Origin: Lentinula raphanica | Lineage: Eukaryota; Basidiomycota; Agaricomycetes; Agaricales; Omphalotaceae | DNA: 64,000 nt | NCBI GenBank assembly: GCA_027919835.1 | Contig: JANVFP010000012.1 | Coordinates: forward strand, 1,116,001 to 1,180,000 | Direction: 5' to 3' | In this document: positions 12,990 to 24,900 of the stretch, piece by piece | Layout of the letters: every line of letters starts with the position of its first letter | Numbering within the stretch: position 1 is the stretch's first letter | Made by a program: the position numbers and the translations under genes | The notes under the pieces: model-generated | Databases searched by the model: none | The model's input: the letters and a program-made list of their open reading frames with translations, nothing else | Told to the model about the DNA's origin: nothing

Positions 12990-13317
12990 GTACCCCGTAT
13001 ATTTTCGTAGTCTACTTCGGAGTCCAGGGTCCGAGCCGTCAGCTCTTTCCTAATTCGGACACCCCTACACATCGATTTACGCTGATGAAAAACAGAAAAC
13101 CTCGCGTCAAATGGGTTGAAAGCATGTAAACAGTCAACGTGCGTTCAAATATAGAGTAAATCGCAACGACTGTCTTGCAATTCTCAAGCTACGAGTCTGA
13201 CTCGGGAGACTAATATTTTCGAAGACAATGAGCGTATAGTTTGTCTGTGTGTATACTAGTAGTCAATAGAAATGCACTTTTTAGCGCCCTATACGGCTTG
13301 CCGCTTTCCTAAAAACT
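12990..13317. other. Intergenic spacer het-c to MED11
   Basis: These 328 bp separate the het-c stop from the next start codon on the same strand. No open frame of note and no repeat was seen. It presumably holds the het-c 3' UTR and the MED11 promoter. Confidence 0.5.
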
Positions 13318-13951
13318 TTGATGGACCAATCTCCACATCCTGAATTAACAGATATTAATCCTATCTGGACAAGTAGTCGCACTGCGCGTCAGATTCATGC
13401 ACTAGGTGAAGTTGAAAAGGTGAATCATCTATGCGTTGTCCTTGGAACTCTGATCCAACAGAAAAAAGGACATCAGTCGACTTCTTTCATTGGCTGCATC
13501 CTCAATATCTCTTCTGACTCTCCCTCAAACCGATAATCCGGATGACAACCTTCCTCAAGGCGAAGAGAGATCAGAGCAGTTCGTACTGGAAGTCAGCGAG
13601 TACTTCGAGCGTCTAGATGTCTGTTCGGTTCTCTATTCACAGCATTTCTTTTCTACTGATACTGACATTCCCCAGTCGATTCAAACAGCTATACGATCTT
13701 CCCTAGCTCAAATCCGACACTCACGCATAGCTCCTTCAGCAATCAATGCTCCTCCCCCGGGATTTTTACCACCTTCTCTCGGTGTTGCGTTGCCTCCGGA
13801 TTCCCAATCCACGTCCTCTCGAGCAACTCGTGGCTTGCAGGAGGAACGACTTGATAGGGACGCATGGAAAGGCATACTTGATGCTCTTACGCGTTTGAAG
13901 GCCGAGATGGACATGAGAAAATCAAGCGCAGAAAATACCGAGATGAGATGA
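13318..13951 (+). CDS. MED11: Mediator complex subunit 11-like protein
   Basis: Exons 13318-13419, 13469-13618 and 13676-13951 give 175 residues. The N-terminal region RQIHALGEVEKDISRLL, followed by a second amphipathic helix ending EYFERLDSIQTAIRSSL, fits the short helical-hairpin pattern of MED11. MED11 is a head-module subunit of Mediator that pairs with MED22 and links to TFIIH. The middle is Pro-rich and the C-terminus is charged and helical (RDAWKGILDALTRLKAEMDM). The second intron (13619-13675) is 57 nt with no in-frame stop, so retention would only insert 19 residues. The call rests on pattern and length rather than a unique motif. Another small coiled-coil nuclear protein is possible. 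Confidence 0.55.
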
Positions 13952-14720
13952 ACTGGTTAAGAGAGTATTCAAACCCCAGGATATGAAATTGATCCCCCCT
14001 TTCTGAATTCCTCGTGAACTTTGGGTAATCTTTCATGCCTGCGTAGCACTTTTTCCAGGAAAGACTAATGTCATTTCTTTAGAAATCCACTCGCAACTAT
14101 CGAACGACATACAACCGCATCTCCCTTCCGATCATCAACTTCACCGGGACGGCACTGACAGTGTCTATTCTCTCATCATTCACACCCCCAAGTCTTGGAT
14201 CGTACACCGAGGACCAGCTTGTTCGACTCGTGTTCCAACAAAGCCCAAGTTTTATCTACGATCCCCGGAAGGACATCTTCAATACCACTATTTCCGCTTC
14301 TCCTGTAATTATAACAGTCGCGTGATGAGGAAAAGGTTGTACACCAGCTTATTTCTGGAAGCAGAGGTTGTAGAACATAGAAGTGTTGTGGTTCTCATAC
14401 CGAGAGAATGGCCTCGAATCAACAACGAGCAACGAGACGACAACCTCTAGGCCCAGTTGTAACTCAATTTTGGACGGCCAGCATGATGATATAGTCATTG
14501 TATCTCAGATAACTTTCCATCCCACCTACATTAAAGGAGTGTCCATGTATGCGTGCGTAGGTACTAGATCGTACTATAGCGTCGAATCGCGGCCATGCAC
14601 TATAACCTACCCCAGCTTACGATTTCGGTGTTTGACTCTTATAGATGGTCAATACATACAGAAAGTCACGGAGGTGCAAACTTCAAAGATGCAGAACCAA
14701 AGCTTTCAGGGTTGTAACTA
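13952..14720. other. Unassigned stretch with a possible unresolved exon
   Basis: This 769-bp region lies between the convergent MED11-like gene and DAM1. From about 14084, after a good acceptor (TTTCTTTAG), two plus-strand frames stay open. One runs to 14325 and the other to about 14450, the latter including LEAEVVEHRSVVVLIPREW. Neither has an upstream ATG in frame, and I could not find a donor giving a sensible first exon. It may be a small unresolved gene, a 3' UTR of either neighbour, or chance open sequence. Confidence 0.25.
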
Positions 14721-15852
14721 TCAAGCTAAACCTCGCCAATGGTATAACACAGTCCCCTGTAGAATGGACATGATGTGCAGGGACTCAGAACCCAGAAGAG
14801 GTTTGACATACCGTACTACTGTCCTTCTGAACAACCTTTCGATTCACAAGCGCTATTAGACACTTGTTCGCTCGAGCTTGATTGAGGTCCGGTGGTTTAA
14901 TCAGATCGGGAACTGGGAGGAAATAGAATGAAGAATGAGAATGGATGAAATGTTGAACTAGGAACAGAACACTGACGTTTGATGGTCTGGTTCGGAGCGT
15001 CCCAAATCCCTTCTATGACTGCTTCCATGTTGCGGCGAAGAGTCTGGGGTATCGGCTTTAGTGGAAATTAAGCAAGGATCGAATATAGAGCATACCGGAT
15101 CGTTACCGCGGAATTCAAGCGGAAGGAAGGTGATAATCCGTTCCAGTTCAAGCTTGTATCAGAGTAAGACGCGTAGACATCGCGAAAGAATGGTAAACAA
15201 CCACGTACTGCCCTTTCTTTCTTCTCTTTCGCAGTGAGCTTTGTTTTCTTACCTTTAACGACTTTCTTTGTTGTCTTTGCAGAACCTGGATTCTGACTAC
15301 TGTTGGGGATGGAGCCCTCCTTTGGATCGACCACAGTCGTCTCGTCGTTTATACTTCCCTCACTAGTGGACGGCTGTATTGATTTTGCCTCGGCTTGAGC
15401 CTGTAACGCTTCCATCGCAGCCAGTGCATCTCGTTCTACACGCAGTTTTCAATCACGAACAATGGCAGCTAATGGAGTAGAGGTACCTGTGCGTCTCTTG
15501 GCTAACATGAAGGAGCCTTCATGAGGAGCCTTTGCGATCATTCTGTGTTATTCAGGAGTAACATATGAGATTGATATGCGCAAACCTGTGGCCAATCGAC
15601 GGTCAACGCGTTCATATTCATCACGTATAGCCAGCTGGCAAAAGACTCGTTGAAAGTGGCCAATGTATCGCTTAGGTGATTTAGTCCTTCAACATTTGTT
15701 TGCAAAGTCTCGGTCTCATCTACAAATTCTGACATTGCTGGTTCCAGAAAGCCGAGGCCATGAGGAGCATCTGGGTACGCGCCAGAACGAGAAAGACGCA
15801 GCAGGGACCCTTGAGAAATTCTTCGCAGAGGTGTTCTATGAGGCGTCTGCAT
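14721..15852 (-). CDS. DAM1: DASH/Dam1 complex subunit Dam1
   Basis: Seven exons on the minus strand (15852-15586, 15529-15487, 15435-15209, 15152-15096, 15055-14977, 14912-14812, 14756-14721) give exactly 270 codons, so 269 residues. Dam1 is a kinetochore DASH-ring component that couples chromosomes to microtubule ends. The diagnostic Dam1 core is present: TLATFNESFASWLYVMNMNA, followed by LTVDWPQAPHEGSF. After a Lys-rich linker (KKVVKGKKTKLTAKEKKE) a second conserved segment reads ELERIITFLPLEFRGNDP. The C-terminal LNQARANKCLIALVNRK and the closing VLYHWRGLA also match fungal Dam1 proteins. The gene diverges from the Ser/Pro-rich gene at 16182. Identity is secure; the shortest internal exons are supported by conserved protein across the junctions. 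Confidence 0.87.
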
Positions 15853-16181
15853 GAAGGAGTACAATGAGCAAAGATTTTGTATGAATCTGCTGCCTTTTAG
15901 TGATTTGCCACTAAATATAGAAGGCTTGTATACATTTGCACTAAATTTACCCAAAACGGCACAATGGAATCGGACCAATTCACGTGTATGGACCAAAAAC
16001 GGAGCTCATTGTTTGTTCTCTATAGCCGAGGCCATTGTCCACCTCTTTTCAACTTCTTATTGTCCATCTGGTCAATAGGCTTTCTATCAATAAAACCAGC
16101 CACTCTAGCCATGACTTCTCCCCGTCTTCTCTTGACTTTTCTGTTCTACATCCAACGACTTTTACACGACTTGCACGTACC
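15853..16181. promoter_or_regulatory. Divergent promoter DAM1 / Ser-Pro-rich gene, with CCAAT and CACGTG
   Basis: These 329 bp lie between two divergent start codons and so must serve both genes. A CCAAT (within CGGACCAATTC, about 15970-15980) directly abuts a CACGTG at 15981-15986. CCAAT (HAP complex) and CACGTG (bHLH factors) are well-known fungal promoter elements. Whether they act here is inferred. Confidence 0.4.
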
Positions 16182-18558
16182 ATGACTTCTGTTTCCAATT
16201 GTGAGTAGCGGCTCATGTTCTCCTATATGTCTTCTTCTAACTTCATCCTTCAGTCTTAAAGCGCAACGCACGCTCTCGTGTTCGAAAGAACTCTCCTCTA
16301 CAATCATCAACAACCGATCTACATATCATACTAGAAGAAGATGAACCGCGTCCCTCTTGCTCATCAGCAAACTCTTCCACTTGCAATACTCCTGAAATCA
16401 AAAGGCGCAGGTGTGTACTCTGAGTCCTTGCACTCTGTTTTCACTAACATGGTATTGTAGACCTATCTCGCCTTATGATATTCGTGTCGCCAAGACGCCT
16501 ATGGCAGAGTCTGACGACGATTTCGACTACAACTCGAGCTTGCTCTCTGCACCAAGACCTGCGCCGAGACCACCTCGGGGTCCTTCGCCCAGCTCTTCAC
16601 CTGACTCCTTCTGCTTGACCTTCACGGAAGAGTCATTCAAATTTCCGCATCCTCCCATACCCACACCTTCTTCATCCGACCGTCACTTTTCTTCTCAGTC
16701 ACCGATGTCCAGCCCAAGCTCTGACTCCTCTGCTCTGCCACCCACTCCAAACTCTTCAGATGACGAATTCCACCTTCCACCACCACCCAAACTCATTCCT
16801 CGTAGGGTGTCAATCCGACCCCTCATGATTGTCAAGCACGACGCGTTACCTTCCATGTTCAGCAAATCTCCATCCAACTTCTCCGAAGCAGGATCCCAGT
16901 TAGAGTCAGATTCAGAGCCGGAATCAGATTCAGAATGGTACGGTCGGGAACTCAGCCAAATAGTGACTCTTCGTTCAGCGCTGCCTCCGAATTTCCCAAA
17001 AACCGTCAAACACGAGTCTGCCCGTCCAGAGTCCATGGCTGGTTCGGTGTACGGTGGATCATCGTCCCCTGCTTCGAACATTTCCTCTGCTTTCCCTTCA
17101 CCTCAGCTGGACCCAACTTACCCACGCAGACGATTTACTATCCCTTCGCGACCACCTCCACCACCACCTCGTGAATCTCTGGTTCCTTCCCCAGCAGTTT
17201 CTGAGATCGACGATCTTCCTGTCCGCCCCATGAATCCGGAACCTACTCGCAGGCCACCTCCGCGCATCAGCATCCCCACCGACTTTGGTTTCTTCCCAGA
17301 AGATGGCGTTGAAGTCGAATCCGACGAAGAAGACGATTGTGACAACATCATCACCTACTACGTTGAAGCCGAAGCTGTGACTCCTCCCGAATCATCCGCC
17401 AGCTCTTATTCTCAACCCTCCCATGTCGAACGCTTCTCTATCTCGGATCTCGACGAGGAATTCCAGTTCTCAATTGAGACCGAGATTGACCGCCCAATGA
17501 TGCTTCCCTTATCGTTACCAAATTCCCCAATCGATCTTGAAGCCGACATTGCTAATGGCCTCGCAGAGCTGCGTATGCGCCCAGAAGCCGACGCTCCCAT
17601 CGACGAAGTTTCAGACGACTTACCTATCCTAACGAAGCTCGCGGCTCCTGTTGAACGGTCCGCGACCTTGTTGGCCCGTCGACAAATGCGGAGGAACATG
17701 ACAGTGTCTGTTCCTCTGACGTTTGATTGGAACTTATCGGAGGACGAGGAATCTGCCGCTGAGGAGGCTCGAGAAGAGATTGCACTACGAGATGTCCAGT
17801 CCGCCCCCGCTGCTTCTGTCCCGGCCTTGGCTTCTGTATCTTGCTGTGAAGAGCCAAAGGCGGCCCCGCCTGTCGAGGAAGAGCGGGAAGCTGCCCCAGC
17901 TGTTGAACAATCTGAGGAATCTGAAATTCATAACAACGAGCTTCGTCAGCAGACCTCCATTCCCAATCTTCGATCGCGGTGGAGCACTTCCACATTGTCC
18001 TCCATTCGCGAAGAACAGCAGAGTCGCGGATGGCGTAGCTCCAAGCTGCGGCTATACTTCAGCAGCTCCAAAAAGCGAAGTCTGTCTACTTCATCCGGTT
18101 TACTATCACCAGTCACTCCCACCTCCCCGTCGAAGCCTAAAGGCGACCCCAAGCAAACAGCTCGAAACAAAAAACGCGCGGTCGTGGTAGTGGGCCCTCC
18201 CAGTACTGCTTCCGGTTCCTCCGGGTGGAGTTTTGGTTCAGCCCTTCAATCTCCATCGCCCAGGGTCACCGCTTCTACCTCAGCGAATGGTCCAATGTCG
18301 CCCTATTACAACTATGAAAATCGCTCACCTGTTTCAAAGCGCCATTATCACACAGAGTCCGATGATGTTATGATTATCGGATATGGACGCCAGCCAGGAG
18401 GTACTGGAGTCCGCAGACGAGGAAGTACAAGTACGTCTTGCAGTAGTGCTGCCGGTAGCGGAGCCAGTGACGCATCTAGTATCCTCAGTGGCTCAAGCAG
18501 TGCCAGTTCTGGATTGAGGCGAAAACCTATCCCCGTCGAAATGTTTTTGAGGGCTTAA
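16182..18558 (+). CDS. Large Ser/Pro-rich low-complexity protein, unknown function
   Basis: Exons 16182-16200, 16254-16410 and 16461-18558 give 757 residues. The first exon carries only 19 nt (MTSVSN plus one base). The protein is dominated by Ser, Pro, Asp and Glu, with many polyproline runs (for example around 17150-17170) and acidic patches such as SDEEDDCDN. Basic, Ser-rich C-terminal stretches include FSSSKKRSLSTSSG. No folded domain is evident, and there is no signal peptide or membrane segment. Such composition suits an intrinsically disordered scaffold with many phosphorylation sites, but I do not recognise the family. The gene is divergent from DAM1. Several antisense open frames over the last exon are shadows of the GC-rich third positions. 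Confidence 0.7.
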
Positions 18559-18937
18559 TCGTCCTTGCTTCCTGAATCTCTTCCCTTCTCTTACTCTTCC
18601 TGCATTGAAGTGCTTCTCATCGCATATATCACTCTTTCCCGCATTCATAGACACTAAACATTTTCATGACAAACGACGTCTACATTTCACTCGCTTACTT
18701 ATTCCTCTTTGATCTTGCATGTTCCGAACTTTTGAACACACAATTGTAGCCTATAGTCCTTTCGATCTTCTATATCCATAATCTCGCTCCAGCTTGCTCC
18801 CTTGTTTTGATAGCCAATACTACTCATAATCATGTATCTAATAGTCTCAATGAAAGCTTGAAGCTGCCTCTGAACTTCGTGTCAAGCGCACGATCTGCTA
18901 TCGTTCATCTCTTCTATATCGACTCCATCACTGGTGT
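18559..18937. other. Intergenic spacer between convergent genes
   Basis: These 379 bp are pyrimidine-rich on the plus strand just after the stop at 18558. They sit between the 3' ends of the Ser/Pro-rich gene and TBCA. It is probably 3' UTR for both; nothing else was seen. Confidence 0.45.
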
Positions 18938-19580
18938 TCACAAGGCAGCTTCTTCAAGAATGGCTTCCGCCGATACAAAATCCTCGTCTTCAGCCAATGA
19001 TGGCTCTGCTCTTGCCTTGATCTGAAAACCCAACAAGCGATTCAGCTATGATATCGAAACAGAGGCAGGTTCAATAAAAATACCCACTACAACATCTCGG
19101 AGTTCACCAACAGCCCTGCCCATCCTGTCGCTGGTATCCGTCACCATCTTGTTCGATTCTTCGACGAGTCTTTTCTAAAATGGAAACAAAACAACAACGC
19201 AGGAGATTGTTTGCACAAACGTTCCCCTCCAGAGTCCTATTTTCAACCCACAGCGTTTTTCAAGTCCCACTCTTCTGCACCATCCGCGATCATCTTGTCG
19301 TGTTTCCGTTGCAGATCCTCGGTTTCTTTGCGATAAAGACCATTTTCTTTCAACAGTCTTTTCCGTATACGTGAGTCGCGGAGTTGATTCGTTGGATGAT
19401 TCCATGATACGAGTGTCGCCGGAATAAAACCGACATGGCCAACGAATGACAGTCAAAATGTAATGTTAGGTTTTAATCCTCCCATCAGATAGGGCAATCT
19501 TCCAGTAAGTTTCTTTCTTACCGTTTTGCTGCTCCAGATTTTATTTTGAGCTGGCGTTTCAGTGCAGCAATCTCGCTCAT
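18938..19580 (-). CDS. TBCA: Tubulin-specific chaperone A (tubulin cofactor A)
   Basis: Four exons on the minus strand (19580-19522, 19357-19252, 19174-19088, 19021-18938) give exactly 112 codons, so 111 residues, the normal size for this family. Cofactor A captures free beta-tubulin in the tubulin folding pathway. The first exon encodes MSEIAALKRQLKIKSGAAKR, the classic TBCA start. Next come RLLKENGLYRKETEDL, IADGAEEWDLKNAKRLVEES and MGRAVGELRDVVIKARAEPS, and the end AEAILEEAAL. The predicted protein is almost wholly helical with heptad-like spacing, as expected for a three-helix bundle. The first intron (19358-19521, 164 nt) is long for this window. Identity is secure. Confidence 0.87.
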
Positions 19581-19787
19581 GATGGTTTGCGATCAAAGAG
19601 AAATGATTAAAATGTCGAATCGATAGGACGGTTTTGTCATTGAACTGGTCTGTGGATCCCTTCATCTAACAGGGCATCTGGTTCATCCTCTATCTCCTTG
19701 ACTCATTGAGTCGTCAGCAGTTCACTGCTTGCTCTCGAAGAGGCTCCGGCGGTTCCGACCTTTTTGTTGGAAGTTGAAGGCTCTGCT

Positions 19788-20206
19788 ATGGTTGAACTTC
19801 CTTGCAAGGCTTCAAAGCCATCTAAGGGCGATATTATACCTTCTCAGAGTCCATTCTGTCGGTTTATACTACGACTTCGGACTTCCCATGAACTACATTT
19901 CCAGGAAAGAATCCGAAGCATACTTTGTGAATTGGTCCTCAAAACTGATCACGGTAAGAACCTTGTCACTCTCCTCTCTCGATGTTCTCTTCCTCGATCG
20001 TGATTTGATCGTGCCAATGGGGTTTACATGCTTTGCATGAGCATCGTCTGGGTGAATCATGGAATTCCAAGTCGAACATACCCGACCACATAAACTCCTC
20101 AGTGTTCTTCCGACCATGTTTCTCAGCTGGTGAAGGGCTTCACATGATGATGGCCAGATCAATTATCGATGGTTTCAAGCGTGAAAAAAGAGTACATCCT
20201 GACTAG
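19788..20206 (+). CDS. Small hypothetical protein, uncertain model
   Basis: A tentative two-exon model (19788-19953, 20127-20206) gives 81 residues, with a good GTAAGA donor at 19954 and a TTTCTCAG acceptor. The reading frame upstream of this ATG stays open back to about 19710 and looks protein-like (APAVPTFLLEVEGSA). The true start may therefore lie in an exon I could not find. The visible protein has a helical centre (ERIRSILCELVLKTDH) and a basic end (IIDGFKREKRVHPD). I do not recognise it. It could be a remnant of a larger gene. It sits in the gap between TBCA and the first bHLH gene. Confidence 0.3.
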
Positions 20207-20838
20207 AACTTGGCGGTTGTGGGTTTACTGCCGGCTGTTACTTGATACTATTATTCTGGAATGTGGATGGGAACGAAACCACAAGTTTCTGGCTACCACA
20301 AGTCTCAGGGCTCGAGGCAAGAATGTTTGTCACTTTAGTTTAGGTATATTGTACTACCGCTTGTGGAAGAAAGCTCTCTTTTCCAAGTATAATAGAGACT
20401 ACCGGAGCAATTTGTGAAAATTAGAGAAGAGACACGCCTCGCGACTCTACGCCATGAGGCAGTGAGGCCAACAGGCAGCCCTGGACAAAGTATAGTGATC
20501 GTCGGCTTGGAAAAATTGAATTTCCGCGGAAGCAAATACTCGGGGGTGGCACAAGAGTAGTACTTAAAATTGAAGGTGAAGATTTGAGAGCAGAAGAGGA
20601 AGAGAACGTTTGCTGACACTCAGTGTGGGTTTGTTGTTTTGTTTGTACACGCAAACTGGTAAAGTTTGTGGCACTTGTGTGTACAAATTTGTACAACCTT
20701 TGCTTTCGACTAAGTTCTTTCGAAAGCAGAGTTATTGTTCCCGTCCTCTTATCATCTTTTTTCTCTTTTCTTTCACGAAAATTCCTTTTACAATAACGAC
20801 CTAGGACGAACGATACGATTTTTTGCCTTTTTCCAATC
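20207..20838. promoter_or_regulatory. Upstream region of first bHLH gene
   Basis: This 632-bp spacer ends at the bHLH start codon. The last 100 bp are pyrimidine-rich on the plus strand, typical of fungal promoters near the transcription start. No clear TATA box or repeat was found. Confidence 0.35.
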
Positions 20839-21920
20839 ATGAACCAGCAACCACAACATCATCAGCTAGATGATATTGCTAGCCATAGCTTTACTTTCTA
20901 TTCCACAGAACAAGAACAAGAAACGCCTTACAATATTTCGTACAATCCTGCTGTGATGAATCCATATCATGTTGGACACGACGGCAGTCAATCGCGTGGG
21001 TTGTCCTGAACGATTACTTACTACGACACATGTTCATCAGATAATCTCTACAGGCCAACTGTCTGTTGAAGACTTACAGCAGCAGAGCTTACAGTATCCA
21101 ATCATGATGATGCCTACTCATCAATATCACGATCCGTATAACACATCTCCGTCGCCTCATGTTCCCATTCCCCTTTCCCATTCTCCTCCGCCTCCTTCGC
21201 CTGAACTCTACGATCCTCTCTCTCCTCCCGTCTCTGGTTCGGATACTTCTGCCGACGGCTTGTACAACAGCAGCGGCAACAATTCTTCGTCTTCCTCCCG
21301 TGCCAACAGTCTCGTCCACCGCCACACCCGCTACAATCCTACGCCTTCTCCCACCAGCTCGTCTGGCAGGCGGAGCCGCGGACGATCCCAAGATTCTGAC
21401 GAGGACGACATGGCTCCTTACCAAGAAAATCTTGCTCATTCCAGGAAGGAAGCCACTCGAAAACAGAGGATAGAAGCGGAGCAGCGACGCCGAGACGAGC
21501 TTAGAGATGGTTACGCTAAATTGAAGGATGTCCTGCCTGTGTCCAATCAGAAAAGCAGCAAGGTATCACTCATCGAACGAGGCAAGTTTTCCATCTCATC
21601 GATCCTTTTCGATGTCGCAAGTCCTGACTTTTCGTTGTCCAGCGACAAACCATATTATCCATCTAGAAGCTGTCAACAGGGAGCTACAGGCTCGACTCGA
21701 ATCCTTGGAGTCGGAGATGCACAGGCTTCGCACTTTGAACGAGAAAATATCGCTCACGTCAAACACACCCTCTCCAGGAATGTTCTCGGAGGCCAGACCA
21801 CTTTCGCCTCCCCCAGATATGCCTCCTCAAACAATCATGACTAGCCGTATACATCATGTCCAGTCGGACAGCTCGAGTCATTCAAGTCCCTCGCTGTCTG
21901 ATGGCGGTGGCTATCAGTGA
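20839..21920 (+). CDS. bHLH transcription factor (paralogue 1)
   Basis: Exons 20839-20995, 21054-21581 and 21643-21920 give exactly 321 codons (320 residues). The N-terminal 170 residues are disordered: Gln/His-rich, then Ser/Pro-rich with many Asn and Ser runs. The bHLH domain lies at about residues 195-265. Its basic region is RKQRIEAEQRRRDELRDGYA, helix 1 ends KLKDVLP, and a loop with NQKSSKVSLIERA precedes helix 2 (HIIHLEAVNRELQARLESL), which runs on as a leucine-zipper-like coil. The Glu-Arg-Arg-Arg pattern in the basic region predicts E-box (CANNTG, probably CACGTG) binding in the nucleus. The second intron (21582-21642) begins GCAAGT and would be a GC-AG intron. A close paralogue lies 6 kb downstream on the same strand. 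Confidence 0.85.
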
Positions 21921-24900
21921 CTTGGAAAACCCATACTTGCTTGCTCTTCACGAAAAAGGACTGTTTTTATCATCTTCTATCACGCATTCTTTCCATCTAT
22001 TTCTCCTCCTTTCCAACACGCAATTACTCTTTGCTCTCTTCATCTGCAGTTCTGCTTCTGGTCGCATAGAATTTATAATTCAACAAAGGAGTCAAGCTTC
22101 GTCGAGCAAGCGAGGGTGGGGTCGTATACAGTGCTGTGCGCTCTGGCGATTACTCGTCCCCAAGCCCTCGCTTGGGTACTGGAACACTAATTCCAACTTG
22201 ATGTTGAGGTTTCGTTTCTTGTCCGACTGCAGCATGTTGATGGTATCGTAGTACCATCTCGTCGATCGATATCACTCCCCTATTGAAGGAAATAAATTCC
22301 CGGCGAATTTAGAAAATTCCATGAAACTTCCGTTCCAGAAAAGCCAGACTGCAGCCGCGTTTTTTCTCGATAGAAATGCAACATGCGAAGTTCACTCAGA
22401 GATTGGCAGGGGGATTCATCCCATGCGTAAACATTCCTCCCGCCTCTCCCAGGCCGCTCTTCCTCCCCTCTTCCTATCTCTCACCTTCATCCCGATTGGC
22501 TTTGCTCTGTTGCCGCATTTCCTCGAGGCCGGAACGAACCCTTGTCCTACCATTGATGGGCGGGACGCACAATGGCTCATGATTCTTGACGAATAACAGT
22601 CTGCCTGTTCATTTTGGCCGACTCAGATCAAGATTTGCTCTTCGACCAGGTGAAACGTTATCTACTCGATGTAGACCACATGCCAGGGCGTTGTGGCTTA
22701 AAACTTGATGTGAGCTGTTCAGAGCCTTGATTTGGACTCATACTTTTCTATACGAGCTCAATAGGACATCTGTGTAAGGAAACAGTTTTGTATGTACTCG
22801 GCGACGCGCACTTCAAATGTAAATGTTGATATTTCTGCCTTTTGAGTCTGCGCAGAGGGTGTGAGGGTCTGTGTGAACTTGGTTGACAGCCGCGAGCTGA
22901 ACATGTTTTCTCCAATCCATTTTCGTTAGAGTACTACCCCTTCTTCTTACTGGGTCAAGAGTCGGACTCAAGACCTTGATTGGACGCAAAAGTGGGGACA
23001 ATATGCAAGGGTAATTTGGATTCTAACTCAGCATTCAAGGGACATTTGAGGGCATTCTTGAACTCAGATAAATCTGACGTCGACCTCATCGAGCGCACCC
23101 TAACCCCGACTTTGACGGATTGCTTTCATTGACAGTACGGTCCATGTGTTGAAGACACCATTTGGAATGGTTGGATGAGTGTTCTTCGCTGGATAAGACC
23201 CCTTTAACTGGCATATTTGACATGGTTCCAGGGGCAAATATCGGTCATTTTCGACGGAAATCTGAGGGTCGAACTTAGCTCTACTCCGAGTACTCGAGCT
23301 TAAGGCTGGATGAGTAAGCTGACAGTTCTCCTGTGGCGTGGTTCAGCTGGAACCATCTGTGAACAACGAGGTTTAGACTAGGGGGCGTGTTGAGGCCTAA
23401 GGCGATGTCAGGACCGACAAGAGGTCACTGGCAAGTGTCGTTGACCTAAACTACTATGCGACGCCGAGGCATCGAGTAGGGAACATAATCACATCGACAG
23501 AATCAAAGCAGTCCTTCGTTCAGCCTCTGAGTGGGTTTGAAGCTATCTACCGACCGTGAATAATATTCATTAGATGTTCTGAGAATGCAAATTGGAAAAG
23601 AATGATTCATCGAAAACTGGCAGACGGCAGAAAAATCAGATGGCAACCTCTTCGGTATCTGAGAACTGGATGAGGGAACTTGGGGCAAACACTATAGAAG
23701 ACTAAGAGAAAAATGAAGCAGACGGAGAAACCAGGCTTCTGTAAAGCAAGCCATCGCGTAGATAATATATTCTGTCCGCCGATAGAACCCTGTACCATTA
23801 AGAGGAGGGACGCTCAAGTATCATTGAGAAGAGGATGGTTATCGTTTGAATTTCGAAGGATAGTCAGCAGGAACTGGTTCCGGTAAATGAAAGTTGTATT
23901 AATGATATTCCCGGATTGATTCTGAGTATAATTTCCGATTTACAGGAAGCTGAAGCCTGATACTGTAAAGTTCAAGGACTGCTGGGGCACTGTGAACGCG
24001 TGCATGGTATCTGTGTTGAAAACTAGTAGATCGGTTTGAGAACCTCGAGTCGTCAAACATTGCAAACTTGCAGTGGGTCCCAGGGTGTCCATGGCTCCCA
24101 TTTGATACCACATATTCCATTCTTGCAGCGAGATTCTTCTTCGGCTGATGAGACAGCGATATTAGATTCTGCACATTGTCTTGGACTTCCCCGGCTTTGT
24201 GAGGGAGATCCGGCCAGGACTGAACTCATTGCAGTCTTTGATCTACCTTGAAACTGCAATTATGGCGAGGTGCAAGCTCCGAGTCGGATTGCAACCCTAG
24301 GGTGAGCCAAACCGGGTTTCGCTGTTGACATTTGCAGGTTAAAGTCAGGTTCAAAGGCAGGCCAACAGCGAGTGGACCGTATAGACGTTCCGTACGGACA
24401 GATTGAAGATAATTTACGGAGCTCGTTGAATAGCTACGTCTCTGTGCAAGCAGGATGTGACATGTCATGGGCCTGTCATGAGTTTCCGTTACGACGATTT
24501 CCCCGGCGTAGTCAAAGGGCATCGGTGCTACTAGATGAGATCGATAAACGGGACAAGGAAAGTTCAAACCTCGAAGAAACGTCGTATCTACATACCCTGA
24601 AATTGGGTGCGAGAACATTATTCCTTCACCAGTTGAATTCGGCTCCGCAGGACACACTGAGAAGTTGCAGGGAAGAGATGTGAAGAGTATTCGAAGATCC
24701 TAACATATGGAGATGGAAGGCAGCTTTCCTATTAGAGTCAGTATTTTCACAGAAGCATATGACTCGGAGATTCGATGGGTATGGATCAAGTCTTCCAACA
24801 CTCGGTTATCCCTAGCTTGAGGGCTTGAGAATTCCAAGATCGTAGATTCAGTGATCGTATTCCGCACACATTGAAGGCGCGAGGCAACTGAGTTCCACCT

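Noticed and set aside
14383..14859. 158-codon plus-strand open frame
   Set aside because: It lies antisense to the last exons of DAM1, which are supported by conserved protein, and has no family signal.
16695..17081. Antisense open frames over the Ser/Pro-rich gene
   Set aside because: They mirror Ser/Pro codon repeats of the sense strand and have no start context or introns of their own.
19175..19456. 93-codon minus-strand open frame
   Set aside because: It overlaps TBCA exon 2 in the wrong frame. The TBCA frame is supported by conserved sequence on both sides of three introns.
24226..24657. 143-codon minus-strand open frame
   Set aside because: It is an isolated frame without recognisable domain, partner exons or promoter features. 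The composition looks like chance.
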